DNA of 64,000 nt from Strigamia acuminata (taxonomy: Eukaryota > Arthropoda > Chilopoda > Geophilomorpha > Linotaeniidae), in contig CASHSZ010000120.1 in assembly GCA_949358305.1 (NCBI GenBank), forward strand, positions 1 through 64,000, given 5' to 3'. The stretch's first letter is position 1; each line of letters opens with the position of its first letter. The notes beneath the pieces are model-generated. The model was not told the origin of the DNA. It ran no database searches and saw only the letters and a list, made by a program, of their open reading frames with translations. This document shows, one piece after another, positions 30,527-41,515 of the stretch. The translations under genes and the position numbers were made by a program.

Positions 30527-32225
30527 ACCATGACGTGGGCTAAGCGCACAATGATGTGGGCTAAGCGCACCATGACTTGGGCTAAGCGCACCATGACTTT
30601 GACTAAGCGCACCATGGCTTTGACTAAGCGCACCATGATTTGGACTAAGCGCACCTTGACTTGGGCTAAGCGGACTATGACTTTGACTAAGCGCACCATG
30701 ATTTGGACTAAGCGCACCATGACTTTGACTAAGCGCACCAAGGCTAGGACTAAGCGCACCATGACGTGGGCTAAGCGCACCATGACGTGGGCTAAGCGCA
30801 CAATGATGTGGGCTAAGCGCACCATGACTTGGGCTAAGCGCACCATGACTTTGACTAAGCGCACCATGGCTTTGACTAAGCGCACCATGATTTGGACTAA
30901 GCGCACCTTGACTTGGGCTAAGCGGACTATGACTTTGACTAAGCGCACCATGATTTGGACTAAGCGCACCATGGCTTTGACTAAGCGCACCATGACTTGG
31001 GCTAAGCGGACTATGACTTTGACTAAGCGCACCATGGTTTGGGCTAAGCGCACCATGACGTGGGCTAAGCGCAACATGACTTGGACTAAGCGCAGTATGA
31101 CTTTGGCTAAGCGCACTATGACTTTGACTAAGCGCACCATGGCTTTGACTAAACGCACCATGACGTGGGCTAAGCGCACCATGGCTTGGACTAAGCGCAC
31201 CATGACGTGGGCTAGGCGCACCATGACGTGAGTTAAGCGCACCATTGCTTGGACTAAGTGCACCATGACTTTGACTAAGCGCACCATGACTTTGACTAAG
31301 CGCACCATGGCTTTGACTAAGCGCACCATGATTTGGACTAAGCACACCATGGCTTTGACTAAGCACACCTTGACTTGGGCTAAGCGGACTATGACTTTGA
31401 CTAAGCGCACCATGGTTTGGGCTAAGCGCACCTTGACTTGGGCTAAGCGAACCATGATTTGAACTAAGCGCACTGTGACTTTGACTAAGCGCACCATGGC
31501 TCGGACTAAGCGAACTATGACGTGGGCTAAGCGCACCATGACGTGGGCTAAGCGCACCATGACGTGGGCTAAGCGCACCATGACGTGGGCTAAGCGCACC
31601 ATGACTTGGGCTAAGCACACTATGGCTCGGACTAAGCGCACCATGACATGGGCTAAGCGCACCATGACGTGGGCTAAGCGCACTATGACTTGGACTAAGC
31701 GCATCATGGAATGGACTAAGTGCACCATGACTTTGGCTAAGCGCACCATGACTTGAGCTAAGCGCACTATGACTTTGACTAAGCGCACCATGGAATGGAC
31801 TAAGTGCACCATGACTTTGACTAAGCGCACCATGGCTTTGACTAAGCGCACCATGACTTGGACTAAGCGGACTATGATTTTGACTAAGCGCACCATGGTT
31901 TGGGCTAAGCGCACCTTGACTTGGGCTAAGCGCACCATGATTTGAACTAAGCGCACTATGACTTTGACTAAGCGCACCATGGCTAGGACTAAGCGCACCA
32001 TGACGTGGGCTAAGCGCACCATGACGTGGGCTAAGCGCACCATGATTTCTACTAAGCGCACCATGGCTTTGACTAAGCTCACCTTGACTTGGGCTAAGCG
32101 GACTATGACTTTGACTAAGCGCACCATGATTTGGACTAAGCGCACCATGGCTTTGACTAAGCGCACCATGACTTGGGCTAAGCGGACTATGACTTTGACT
32201 AAGCGCACCATGGTTTGGGCTAAGC
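30527..32225 (+). repeat. 21-bp satellite, right block (S3)
   Basis: About 80 units, starting with the ACCAT target duplication of Copia-B and ending at the inner edge of the right inverted repeat (TGTGACGGTGACGAC). Higher-order segments are shared with S2. Confidence 0.95.
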
Positions 32226-32739
32226 TGTGACGGTGACGACCACAACTTCCTAGCTCTGCTAGTACCGGGTATAAGTCGCATAAACAGTGAATATATTGGA
32301 GATAAATACAAGACAAGGATAGTTATCAAAACAACTACATTTATTGTTACCAAACAATATGATCGCTTCTAAATTATACAGGAGATTAATGCCGACATTT
32401 GGCCAATTAAATGTACAATTAAACTATACAAAAGTTGGCTGTAAAACAGCCCTGAAATAATATCATTACGTGTCCTGGATTCGGGAATGGTTTGGTCACC
32501 ACTCGACCGGGTTTACAGATGTCATCGGGGCCGGTCTGGCTGCGTCCTCGAGTCCGGGATGGCTTCGTGATCCTCGTGGCTTCTGTCGGTGTTGTTAAGC
32601 GTAGCTGGGTTCGTGTAATGCTTCGCTGGGTTGATAGATCAGTTGATCCGAGAGGTGCGGTTGACTCATGTGCACCGCCACAACTTTGGGAGGATATTGG
32701 TTTAAGTAAATGGATTCATTTACTTATCAATATTCCGAC
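32226..32739 (-). repeat. Right inverted repeat, copy truncated by the duplication
   Basis: The first 514 bases equal 37259-37772. The sequence then breaks off at the duplication junction and passes into Copia-B gag. Confidence 0.9.
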
Positions 32740-32742
32740 ATT

Positions 32743-33953
32743 GTCATTAAACCATTTGAAGCCACAAAATGTAGTCCGGCGCGATCAATTTTTGACAAAC
32801 TGACTAAATTACGCGAAAAAGCGGGGGCATGAAGAACATTATGCATTGTGACGGGAAATTCTCCTTTCGCGCCACCACGACCAATCCGCAAAACCACGTC
32901 ACCTATACCATCAACTCGTGAACGGCCTTCACCCAAAATGATGAAATAATTCGAAACGGGCTTGTACGTCGAAAAAGAATCACGACGGCAACACACGTGG
33001 TCAGATGAACCCGAATCAATTAGCCATTCCAAAGACGAAGTCGATGCGACGTTGGATTCTGACCGTGCAAAGAAACCTAAACCGGACCTTGCACTTGAAA
33101 CACTTTGAGCACTCGGGGCAGGTGGTGTTGCATTACCGCGTCCACTTTTGCGGTTCCGAGACGAAGATCGGCGACCACGATTGGTAGACGAGTTGGAAGA
33201 GGCAACGCCCTGGACTCGAGGTTTGGGGCACTTGTTCGCATAGTGTCCCATTTCCTTGCAATTAAAGCACTGAATTTGTGACAAGGGCTTGAAAACTCTC
33301 GTCGGTGCACTCGAAGACGAACTCGCTGACTGTAAACTAGTCGATGACCCCGAATCTGCATTCTTCATCTTCAAACGATTAAATTCGGAGAGAAGATGGT
33401 CGGAGACTCCCTTTAATGTGAAATCCGCTTTAGACCAATAGTAAATCGTTTGCACGGTCGCCTCGTACGAATCTGGTAACAAATCCAAAAGTTGATAAGC
33501 GACATCCGAATCCGAAAATGTGACTTCCAAGTCCTTCAAAACGGCACGGGCTTTGGTGACACGGCTAATGAAAACTGACATGTCTTCATTCGGAAGTAAA
33601 CGCATCATCAGGAAATCTCGGCGGAGTTTAGCAATTCGGGCAAGAGAAGTCGGCTGAAATGTCGCTTTCAAGGCTACCCAGGCGTCACGTGCGGAGTCCG
33701 CAGCAAGAACAATGTCCTGATATTGGGACTCGACAAACAAGCCAAGCAAGGCTTTTGCACGCTTTGAACGGTCGTCGTGAAGCTGTTTTCGAGGCTGATC
33801 CCAGGCTTCGTCTTTGACCGGAGGATTCTCTGAGATGAAGTCATCTACTCCTTTTTCCAAGAGCAAAAATTGGATATTTCGGGACCAAGATTCGTAGTTA
33901 TCGGAGTTCAGTCGTGGAATTGAAAATTGGTGAGATTTGCCGGAATCCGCCAT
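32743..33953 (-). pseudogene. gag: Truncated Copia-B gag and protease
   Basis: The minus-strand frame from the ATG at 33953 equals the Copia-B Gag and protease (zinc knuckle, WLIDSGSSDH). It loses similarity at 32743 in the pre-integrase linker and ends a few codons into the inverted repeat at 32727. It could still yield Gag plus protease if transcribed from the LTR at 35280. Confidence 0.92.
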
Positions 33954-35559
33954 GACGATATAAGTGAGCGGTTCTGCGAAAAGTTTGGTCGAGGTGACAG
34001 GAGAACGCGCGGTATCGTTGTTCAAGGCGGAAAACCAGAATTGGGCTATTCAGGTTGCTAGCCAACCCAACTAAACAGTGGCCGTTTAGGAGTTGTCGGG
34101 AAATAATGGCCCTATGGCCCCCGGATACTCCACTGTCGGGCACGGCAAATTAATACAACGGTCAAAGTGCAATGACCGAGGCAAAGATTTGTATCTGTTA
34201 GGGCAATTAAATCCACTAACAAATACAAATCCAGGATCCTACACCAGGTCCCTACCAAAAGCCTTAATCTTATACAAAGTTTCACGAAACTTAATATTTA
34301 ACAAAGTTTCACGAAAAATAAGGAAGAAAATGAAGAGAATCTCGCAGAATCTCTTGGGATACTCGACGAAAATCCTCGAAAATCTCAGCAAAATGGTTGG
34401 CAAACGTCTGCCGCTTCGTACACGTCGTACGGTAAAATTCTGGATGAAAATCGACGAAAATTCCACGTAAAAATGCAGAAAATGTCTGAAAAATATATAA
34501 AATAATCAGAAAAATGCTCAAATGAAGCAAATTAGCGATGTGAAGCAGGAAACACGGCGATCATAGAAATGTTCACTCATCACTTCACGTGTGCGGGACG
34601 AAATTGACCCGAAAACATCGCAAAAAGTACACAAATCAATCCAAAAGTACTCACAACACTTGTGGGAACAAGTGGAATAATCTAATAATCTCTGGCACAA
34701 CACAGTATCGACGAAAAAGCACTAAATTCGATGAAAAGCACGTTAAAATTCGGCGAGAAGATCCTCGTGAAGCGCACGGGCATATGGCGCAAAAACAACG
34801 AAAATCGGCCCGAAAAACGTGGAAAACATGATGAAAAGTACTCACAATCGTGTGTATAACACGTACACTGCTAAACACAAGCAGATACTGGATGGCACAG
34901 TCAAAAACTCGATGAAACACGCGAAAATCGTCGGCGAAAATCACTCGGAATTTGGTGCATCGCGATCGGGCGAATCTGCGACGATCATCGGCGAAAATTC
35001 ACGGAAATCCATCAGGAAAAGTACCCACGATCCTTCTACAAGCTCAGGACAGTACCCACGAAAATTTGCAGCGTTCAAATCCGTTGCAAATTGCAGAAAA
35101 AGCATTAAAATCGTCGGGTGAGCAGGCATGAAGAAACGAGGTCGGCCATTTTGCCAGGAGCGAGTAATCGATCAGCAGGATAAGATGAACGAAAATTCAT
35201 GGAATTTTGACAAAAACTTGGCCAAAATTCAACATGAACAACTCACAGTGATGGAATGAACTCTAATCCTCTGCTACCATGTTGAAAGTATGGATTGATG
35301 AACAAATTCCAGGCCAAAAGTGAGTAAAAGAACAAGATTTAATCATCTCATGCAAGCATGGAGAAAAATCAACAACAAGAGAACAAGTAATAACAACAGT
35401 TGCTAAGCAGTTAAAAAACAACTCCAACTACGGTAACCCAATTGATACATCAATGTTTACATGATAATAAACTATAAAATCATAAATAATTACAAATCAA
35501 ACATGTGTAACATCAATAATCAATTGCATATCACAAATCTCGGAGAACAAAAGCCAACA
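32743..35559 (-). mobile_element. Copia-B fragment made by the duplication
   Basis: This is the 5' part of Copia-B: LTR (35280-35559), leader and first part of gag. It has no pol and no second LTR. It arose by the local duplication and not by a separate insertion. Confidence 0.95.
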
Positions 35560-37258
35560 ACCATGACGTGGGCTAAGCGCACAATGATGTGGGCTAAGCG
35601 CACCATGACTTGGGCTAAGCGCACCATGACTTTGACTAAGCGCACCATGGCTTTGACTAAGCGCACCATGATTTGGACTAAGCGCACCTTGACTTGGGCT
35701 AAGCGGACTATGACTTTGACTAAGCGCACCATGATTTGGACTAAGCGCACCATGACTTTGACTAAGCGCACCAAGGCTAGGACTAAGCGCACCATGACGT
35801 GGGCTAAGCGCACCATGACGTGGGCTAAGCGCACAATGATGTGGGCTAAGCGCACCATGACTTGGGCTAAGCGCACCATGACTTTGACTAAGCGCACCAT
35901 GGCTTTGACTAAGCGCACCATGATTTGGACTAAGCGCACCTTGACTTGGGCTAAGCGGACTATGACTTTGACTAAGCGCACCATGATTTGGACTAAGCGC
36001 ACCATGGCTTTGACTAAGCGCACCATGACTTGGGCTAAGCGGACTATGACTTTGACTAAGCGCACCATGGTTTGGGCTAAGCGCACCATGACGTGGGCTA
36101 AGCGCAACATGACTTGGACTAAGCGCAGTATGACTTTGGCTAAGCGCACTATGACTTTGACTAAGCGCACCATGGCTTTGACTAAACGCACCATGACGTG
36201 GGCTAAGCGCACCATGGCTTGGACTAAGCGCACCATGACGTGGGCTAGGCGCACCATGACGTGAGTTAAGCGCACCATTGCTTGGACTAAGTGCACCATG
36301 ACTTTGACTAAGCGCACCATGACTTTGACTAAGCGCACCATGGCTTTGACTAAGCGCACCATGATTTGGACTAAGCACACCATGGCTTTGACTAAGCACA
36401 CCTTGACTTGGGCTAAGCGGACTATGACTTTGACTAAGCGCACCATGGTTTGGGCTAAGCGCACCTTGACTTGGGCTAAGCGAACCATGATTTGAACTAA
36501 GCGCACTGTGACTTTGACTAAGCGCACCATGGCTCGGACTAAGCGAACTATGACGTGGGCTAAGCGCACCATGACGTGGGCTAAGCGCACCATGACGTGG
36601 GCTAAGCGCACCATGACGTGGGCTAAGCGCACCATGACTTGGGCTAAGCACACTATGGCTCGGACTAAGCGCACCATGACATGGGCTAAGCGCACCATGA
36701 CGTGGGCTAAGCGCACTATGACTTGGACTAAGCGCATCATGGAATGGACTAAGTGCACCATGACTTTGGCTAAGCGCACCATGACTTGAGCTAAGCGCAC
36801 TATGACTTTGACTAAGCGCACCATGGAATGGACTAAGTGCACCATGACTTTGACTAAGCGCACCATGGCTTTGACTAAGCGCACCATGACTTGGACTAAG
36901 CGGACTATGATTTTGACTAAGCGCACCATGGTTTGGGCTAAGCGCACCTTGACTTGGGCTAAGCGCACCATGATTTGAACTAAGCGCACTATGACTTTGA
37001 CTAAGCGCACCATGGCTAGGACTAAGCGCACCATGACGTGGGCTAAGCGCACCATGACGTGGGCTAAGCGCACCATGATTTCTACTAAGCGCACCATGGC
37101 TTTGACTAAGCTCACCTTGACTTGGGCTAAGCGGACTATGACTTTGACTAAGCGCACCATGATTTGGACTAAGCGCACCATGGCTTTGACTAAGCGCACC
37201 ATGACTTGGGCTAAGCGGACTATGACTTTGACTAAGCGCACCATGGTTTGGGCTAAGC
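35560..37258 (+). repeat. 21-bp satellite, duplicated right block (S3 copy)
   Basis: Same series of units as 30527-32225, offset 5,033. Confidence 0.95.
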
Positions 37259-38035
37259 TGTGACGGTGACGACCACAACTTCCTAGCTCTGCTAGTACCG
37301 GGTATAAGTCGCATAAACAGTGAATATATTGGAGATAAATACAAGACAAGGATAGTTATCAAAACAACTACATTTATTGTTACCAAACAATATGATCGCT
37401 TCTAAATTATACAGGAGATTAATGCCGACATTTGGCCAATTAAATGTACAATTAAACTATACAAAAGTTGGCTGTAAAACAGCCCTGAAATAATATCATT
37501 ACGTGTCCTGGATTCGGGAATGGTTTGGTCACCACTCGACCGGGTTTACAGATGTCATCGGGGCCGGTCTGGCTGCGTCCTCGAGTCCGGGATGGCTTCG
37601 TGATCCTCGTGGCTTCTGTCGGTGTTGTTAAGCGTAGCTGGGTTCGTGTAATGCTTCGCTGGGTTGATAGATCAGTTGATCCGAGAGGTGCGGTTGACTC
37701 ATGTGCACCGCCACAACTTTGGGAGGATATTGGTTTAAGTAAATGGATTCATTTACTTATCAATATTCCGACTTCGAATTATATTTAATTCGAGATGTTG
37801 TGATTTTATTTAGATGTTCCGCTTTAACAATTGTTGCCAAATTGTTGTTACATTGGGTTCAATGTAATGTAAGTAAGTCTTCTTGACTTAATTGTTTAAC
37901 TTGTATCCAAGTTAATATTGTTCTGTTGATAAAGTAATAATGATTAGGCTTCCCGTCGCAATCACACAGTTGCCATCGATAAACACGCCTTGCCATGCAG
38001 AACTGTATCAAGCGTCTCCGGCGCAGCAGCACGGT
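37259..38035 (-). repeat. Right inverted repeat bounding the satellite
   Basis: In reverse complement it follows 5703-6456, from the satellite edge outward to GGAGACGCTTGATAC. Beyond about 38035 no match to the left side was seen. Confidence 0.78.
37754..37987 (+). repeat. 234-bp direct repeat, first copy
   Basis: TTACTTATCAATATTCCG at the start to CGATAAACACG at the end recurs at 38688-38921, with one difference noticed (GTAAGTAAG against GTAAGTAAA). This copy is part of the right inverted repeat. Confidence 0.9.
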
Positions 38036-38687
38036 CGTCCATCGAGTGGTTGACGATACCACATACACCGGGGGTTATAGCTCGCGGCTCCGCACAGCAG
38101 TTTTAGCCCTTCGTGGTACTAATGACAAGCTGACTGCTTTGGCTCCTATCATCATGGGAATTAGTTTACCAAACACTTGGTGCTACTCGTGGTTACTGTA
38201 AACATACTGCTTTGGCACCAACAGGCGATGGAACCAACTCCCAATAATAATTGGCGCTACTTGCGGTTACAGAATGCTTTCGTACCGCAAATGACCATTC
38301 TGTCCTGCCAGGAGGATACTGAATTGCATAGAAGCGGTTTTCTCCTCGGCGAGACCGTTGATTGAACATTAGAATCCAACTAAAACCTTTAATCGGTTAA
38401 ATGTATTGTTCTGCAGAACAATGCGCGGTTTTCAAGCGATTAAACCATCAACAAGAAACCAAATAACTCATACTAAATACCGTACGAAACATATACAAAT
38501 TGCCGTATAAAACATATACCAAATACCGTATAAAAACATATACGAATACCGTATAAATGCTGTATAAACATATACCAAATGCCTTGAATACAAGAACTAA
38601 GAGTTAACTATAACTGTGTGTGATTTTACTGATTGCTTTCTGACCTTCTCTCTTGACTATTGTGTGTCAGGGAATATATATCGTATA
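38036..38687. other. Non-coding interval with 41-base shared segment and minisatellite
   Basis: 38224-38264 equals 17501-17541 of Copia-A. An 18-base perfect palindrome, ATTGTTCTGCAGAACAAT, is at 38405-38422. At about 38480-38590 a degenerate repeat of ATACCGTATAAA and ACATATACCAA alternates. Two loosely similar blocks begin GCTTTGGCTCC (about 38138) and GCTTTGGCACC (about 38209). No gene is seen. Confidence 0.65.
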
Positions 38688-38921
38688 TACTTATCAATAT
38701 TCCGACTTCGAATTATATTTAATTCGAGATGTTGTGATTTTATTTAGATGTTCCGCTTTAACAATTGTTGCCAAATTGTTGTTACATTGGGTTCAATGTA
38801 ATGTAAGTAAATCTTCTTGACTTAATTGTTTAACTTGTATCCAAGTTAATATTGTTCTGTTGATAAAGTAATAATGATTAGGCTTCCCGTCGCAATCACA
38901 CAGTTGCCATCGATAAACACG
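38688..38921 (+). repeat. 234-bp direct repeat, second copy
   Basis: It matches 37754-37987 and runs directly into the next satellite block at its outer end, a junction unlike that of the main array. Confidence 0.9.
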
Positions 38922-39919
38922 ATATATGACTTTGACTAAGCGCACCATGGCTTTGACTAAACGCACCATGGCTTTGACTAAGCGCACCATGATTTGGACT
39001 AAGCGCACCATGACTTTGACTAAGCGCACCATGGTTTGGGCTAAGCGCACCTTGACTTGGGCTAAGCGAACCATGACGTGGGCTAAGCGCACCATGACGT
39101 GGGCTAAGCGCACCATCGCTTGGACTAAGCGCACCATGACTTGGGCTATTCACACTATGACTTGGACTAAGCGCATCATGGAATAGACTAAGCGCACCAT
39201 GGCTTTGACTAAGCGCACCATGGTTTGGGCTAAGCGCACCTTGACTTGGCTAAGCGCACCATGATTTGGACTAAGCGCACTATGACTTTGACTAAGCGCA
39301 CCATGGCTCGGACTAAGCGCACCATGACGCGGGCTAAGCGCACCATGACGTGGGCTAAGCGCACCATGACGTGGGCTAAGCGCACCATGACGTGGGCTAA
39401 GCGCACCATCGCTTGGACTAAGCGCACGATGACTTGGGCTAAGCACACTATGGCTCGGACTAAGCGCACCATGACGTGGGCTAAGCGCACCATGACGTGG
39501 GCTAAGCGCACCATGACGTGAGCTAAGCGCACCATTGCTTGGACTAAGTGCACCATGACTTTGACTAAGCGCACCATGACTTTGACTAAGCGCACCATGG
39601 CTTTGACTAAGCGCACCATGATTTGGACTAAGCGCACCATGGCTTTGACTAAGCGCACCTAGACTTGGGCTAAGCGGACTATGACTTTGACTAAGCGCAC
39701 CATGGTTTGGGCTAAGCGCACCTTGACTTGGGCTAAGCGAACCATGATTTGAACTAAGCGCACTGTGACTTTGACTAAGCGCACCATGGCTCGGACTAAG
39801 CGAACTATGACGTGGGCTAAGCGCACCATGACGTGGGCTAAGCGCACCATCGCTTGGACTAAGCGCACCATGACTTGGGCTAAGCACACTATGACTTGGA
39901 CTAAGCGCATCATGGAATA
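38922..39919 (+). repeat. 21-bp satellite, outer block (S4)
   Basis: About 47 units with the same core. A one-base deletion near 39249 (CTTGGCTAAG) shifts the register, which the main block never does. The block ends at GGAATA, where the Copia-C LTR begins. Confidence 0.95.
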
Positions 39920-40199
39920 TGTTGGCTTTTGTTCTCCGAGATTTGTGATATGCAATTGATTATTGATGTTACACATGTTTGATTTGTAATTATTTATGAT
40001 TTTATAGTTTATTATCATGTAAACATTGATGTATCAATTGGGTTACCGTAGTTGGAGTTGTTTTTTAACTGCTTAGCAACTGTTGTTATTACTTGTTCTC
40101 TTGTTGTTGATTTTTCTCCATGCTTGCATGAGATGATTAAATCTTGTTCTTTTACTCACTTTTGGCCTGGAATTTGTTCATCAATCCATACTTTCAACA
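39920..40199 (+). repeat. Copia-C 5' LTR
   Basis: It runs from TGTTGGCTTTTG to CTTTCAACA, the reverse complement of the Copia-B LTR. Confidence 0.95.
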
Positions 40200-41515
40200 T
40201 GGTAGCAGAGGATTAGAGTTCATTCCATCACTGTGAGTTGTTCATGTTGAATTTTGGCCAAGTTTTTGTCAAAATTCCATGAATTTTCGTTCATCTTATC
40301 CTGCTGATCGATTACTCGCTCCTGGCAAAATGGCCGACCTCGTTTCTTCATGCCTGCTCACCCGACGATTTTGATGCTTTTTCTGCAATTTGCAACGGAT
40401 TTGAACGCTGCAAATTTTCGTGGGTACTGTCCAGGGCTTGTAAAAGGATCGTGGATACTTTTCTTGATGGATTTCCGTGGATTATCGCCGATGATCGCCA
40501 CAGATTCGCCCGATCGCGATGCACCAAATTCCGAGTGATTTTCGCCGACGATTTTCGCGTGTTTCATCGAGTTTTTGACTGTGCCATCCAGTATCTGCTT
40601 GTGTTTAGCAGTGTACGTGTTATACAGACGATTGTGAGTACTTTTCATCATGTTTTCCACGTTTTTCGGGCCGATTTTCGTTATTTTTGCGCCATATACC
40701 CGTGCGCTTCACGAGGATCTTCTCGCCGAATTTTAACGTGCTTTTCATCGAATTTAGTGCTTTTTCGTCGATACTGTGTTGTGCCAGGGATTACTGGATT
40801 ATTCCACTTGTTTCTACAAGTGTTGTGAGTACTTTGGGATTTGTTTCAAATTTTTTTTGTGTCCGTTACGTCGATTACGAACACGAGAGCAGCAGACGCA
40901 TTTTGTGACTGTTTTTTCAAGATTTTCGTCGATTTTCGAAGATCTTTGAAGATTTTAAACATTGAATTGAATTCTCATGTACTTTTTCGTGTTTATTTTT
41001 GCAGATTTCGTCAGGTTACGTCGATTTTTGCGTGGACTTCCGTGTGAAATCAGACACGAAGTGGCAGAAGTTTGCCAACCAATTTGCAGAGATTTTCAAG
41101 AAGTTTTGATCGAGTTTTCCAAGAGATTCTACCAGATTCTCCTCATTTTTTTTTTCATGAAACTTTGTTAAATATTAAGTTTCGTGAAACTTTGTATAAG
41201 ATTAAGGTTTTTGGTAGGGACCTGGTGTAGGATCCTGGATTTGTATTTGTTAGTGGATTTAATTGCCCTAACAGATACAAATCTTTGCCTCGGTCATTGC
41301 ACTTTGACCGTTGTATTAATTTGCCGTGCCCGACAGTGGAGTATCCGGGGGCCATAGGGCCATTATTTCCCGACAACTCCTAAACGGCCACTGTTTAGTT
41401 GGGTTGGCTAGCAACCTGAATAGCCCAATTCTGGTTTTCCGCCTCGAACAACAATACCGCGCGTTCTCCTGTCACCTCGACCAAACTTTTCGCAGAACCG
41501 CTCACTTATATCGTC
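40200..41515 (+). other. Copia-C leader with tRNA-iMet primer site
   Basis: TGGTAGCAGAG at 40200-40210 touches the LTR. The leader follows that of Copia-B closely to about 40830, diverges strongly from about 40840 to 41150, and matches again from about 41155. Confidence 0.8.

Larger units (their letters stand above)
27710..32739. repeat. 5,030-bp tandem duplication, first copy
   Basis: The block runs from inside Copia-B gag through its leader and LTR, satellite S3 and part of the right inverted repeat. It recurs at 32743-37772 with an offset of 5,033 bases. All frames compared in the two copies are identical. Three bases, ATT (32740-32742), separate them. Confidence 0.95.
32743..37772. repeat. 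5,030-bp tandem duplication, second copy
   Basis: It matches 27710-32739 throughout what was compared. Its right end continues into the remaining part of the right inverted repeat, so this copy keeps the ancestral right flank. Confidence 0.95.

Noticed and set aside
30428-37386. Open frames of 600-630 codons in S3 and its copy
   Set aside because: Same cause as in the main block; their ends read out of the satellite into the inverted repeat or the Copia LTR.
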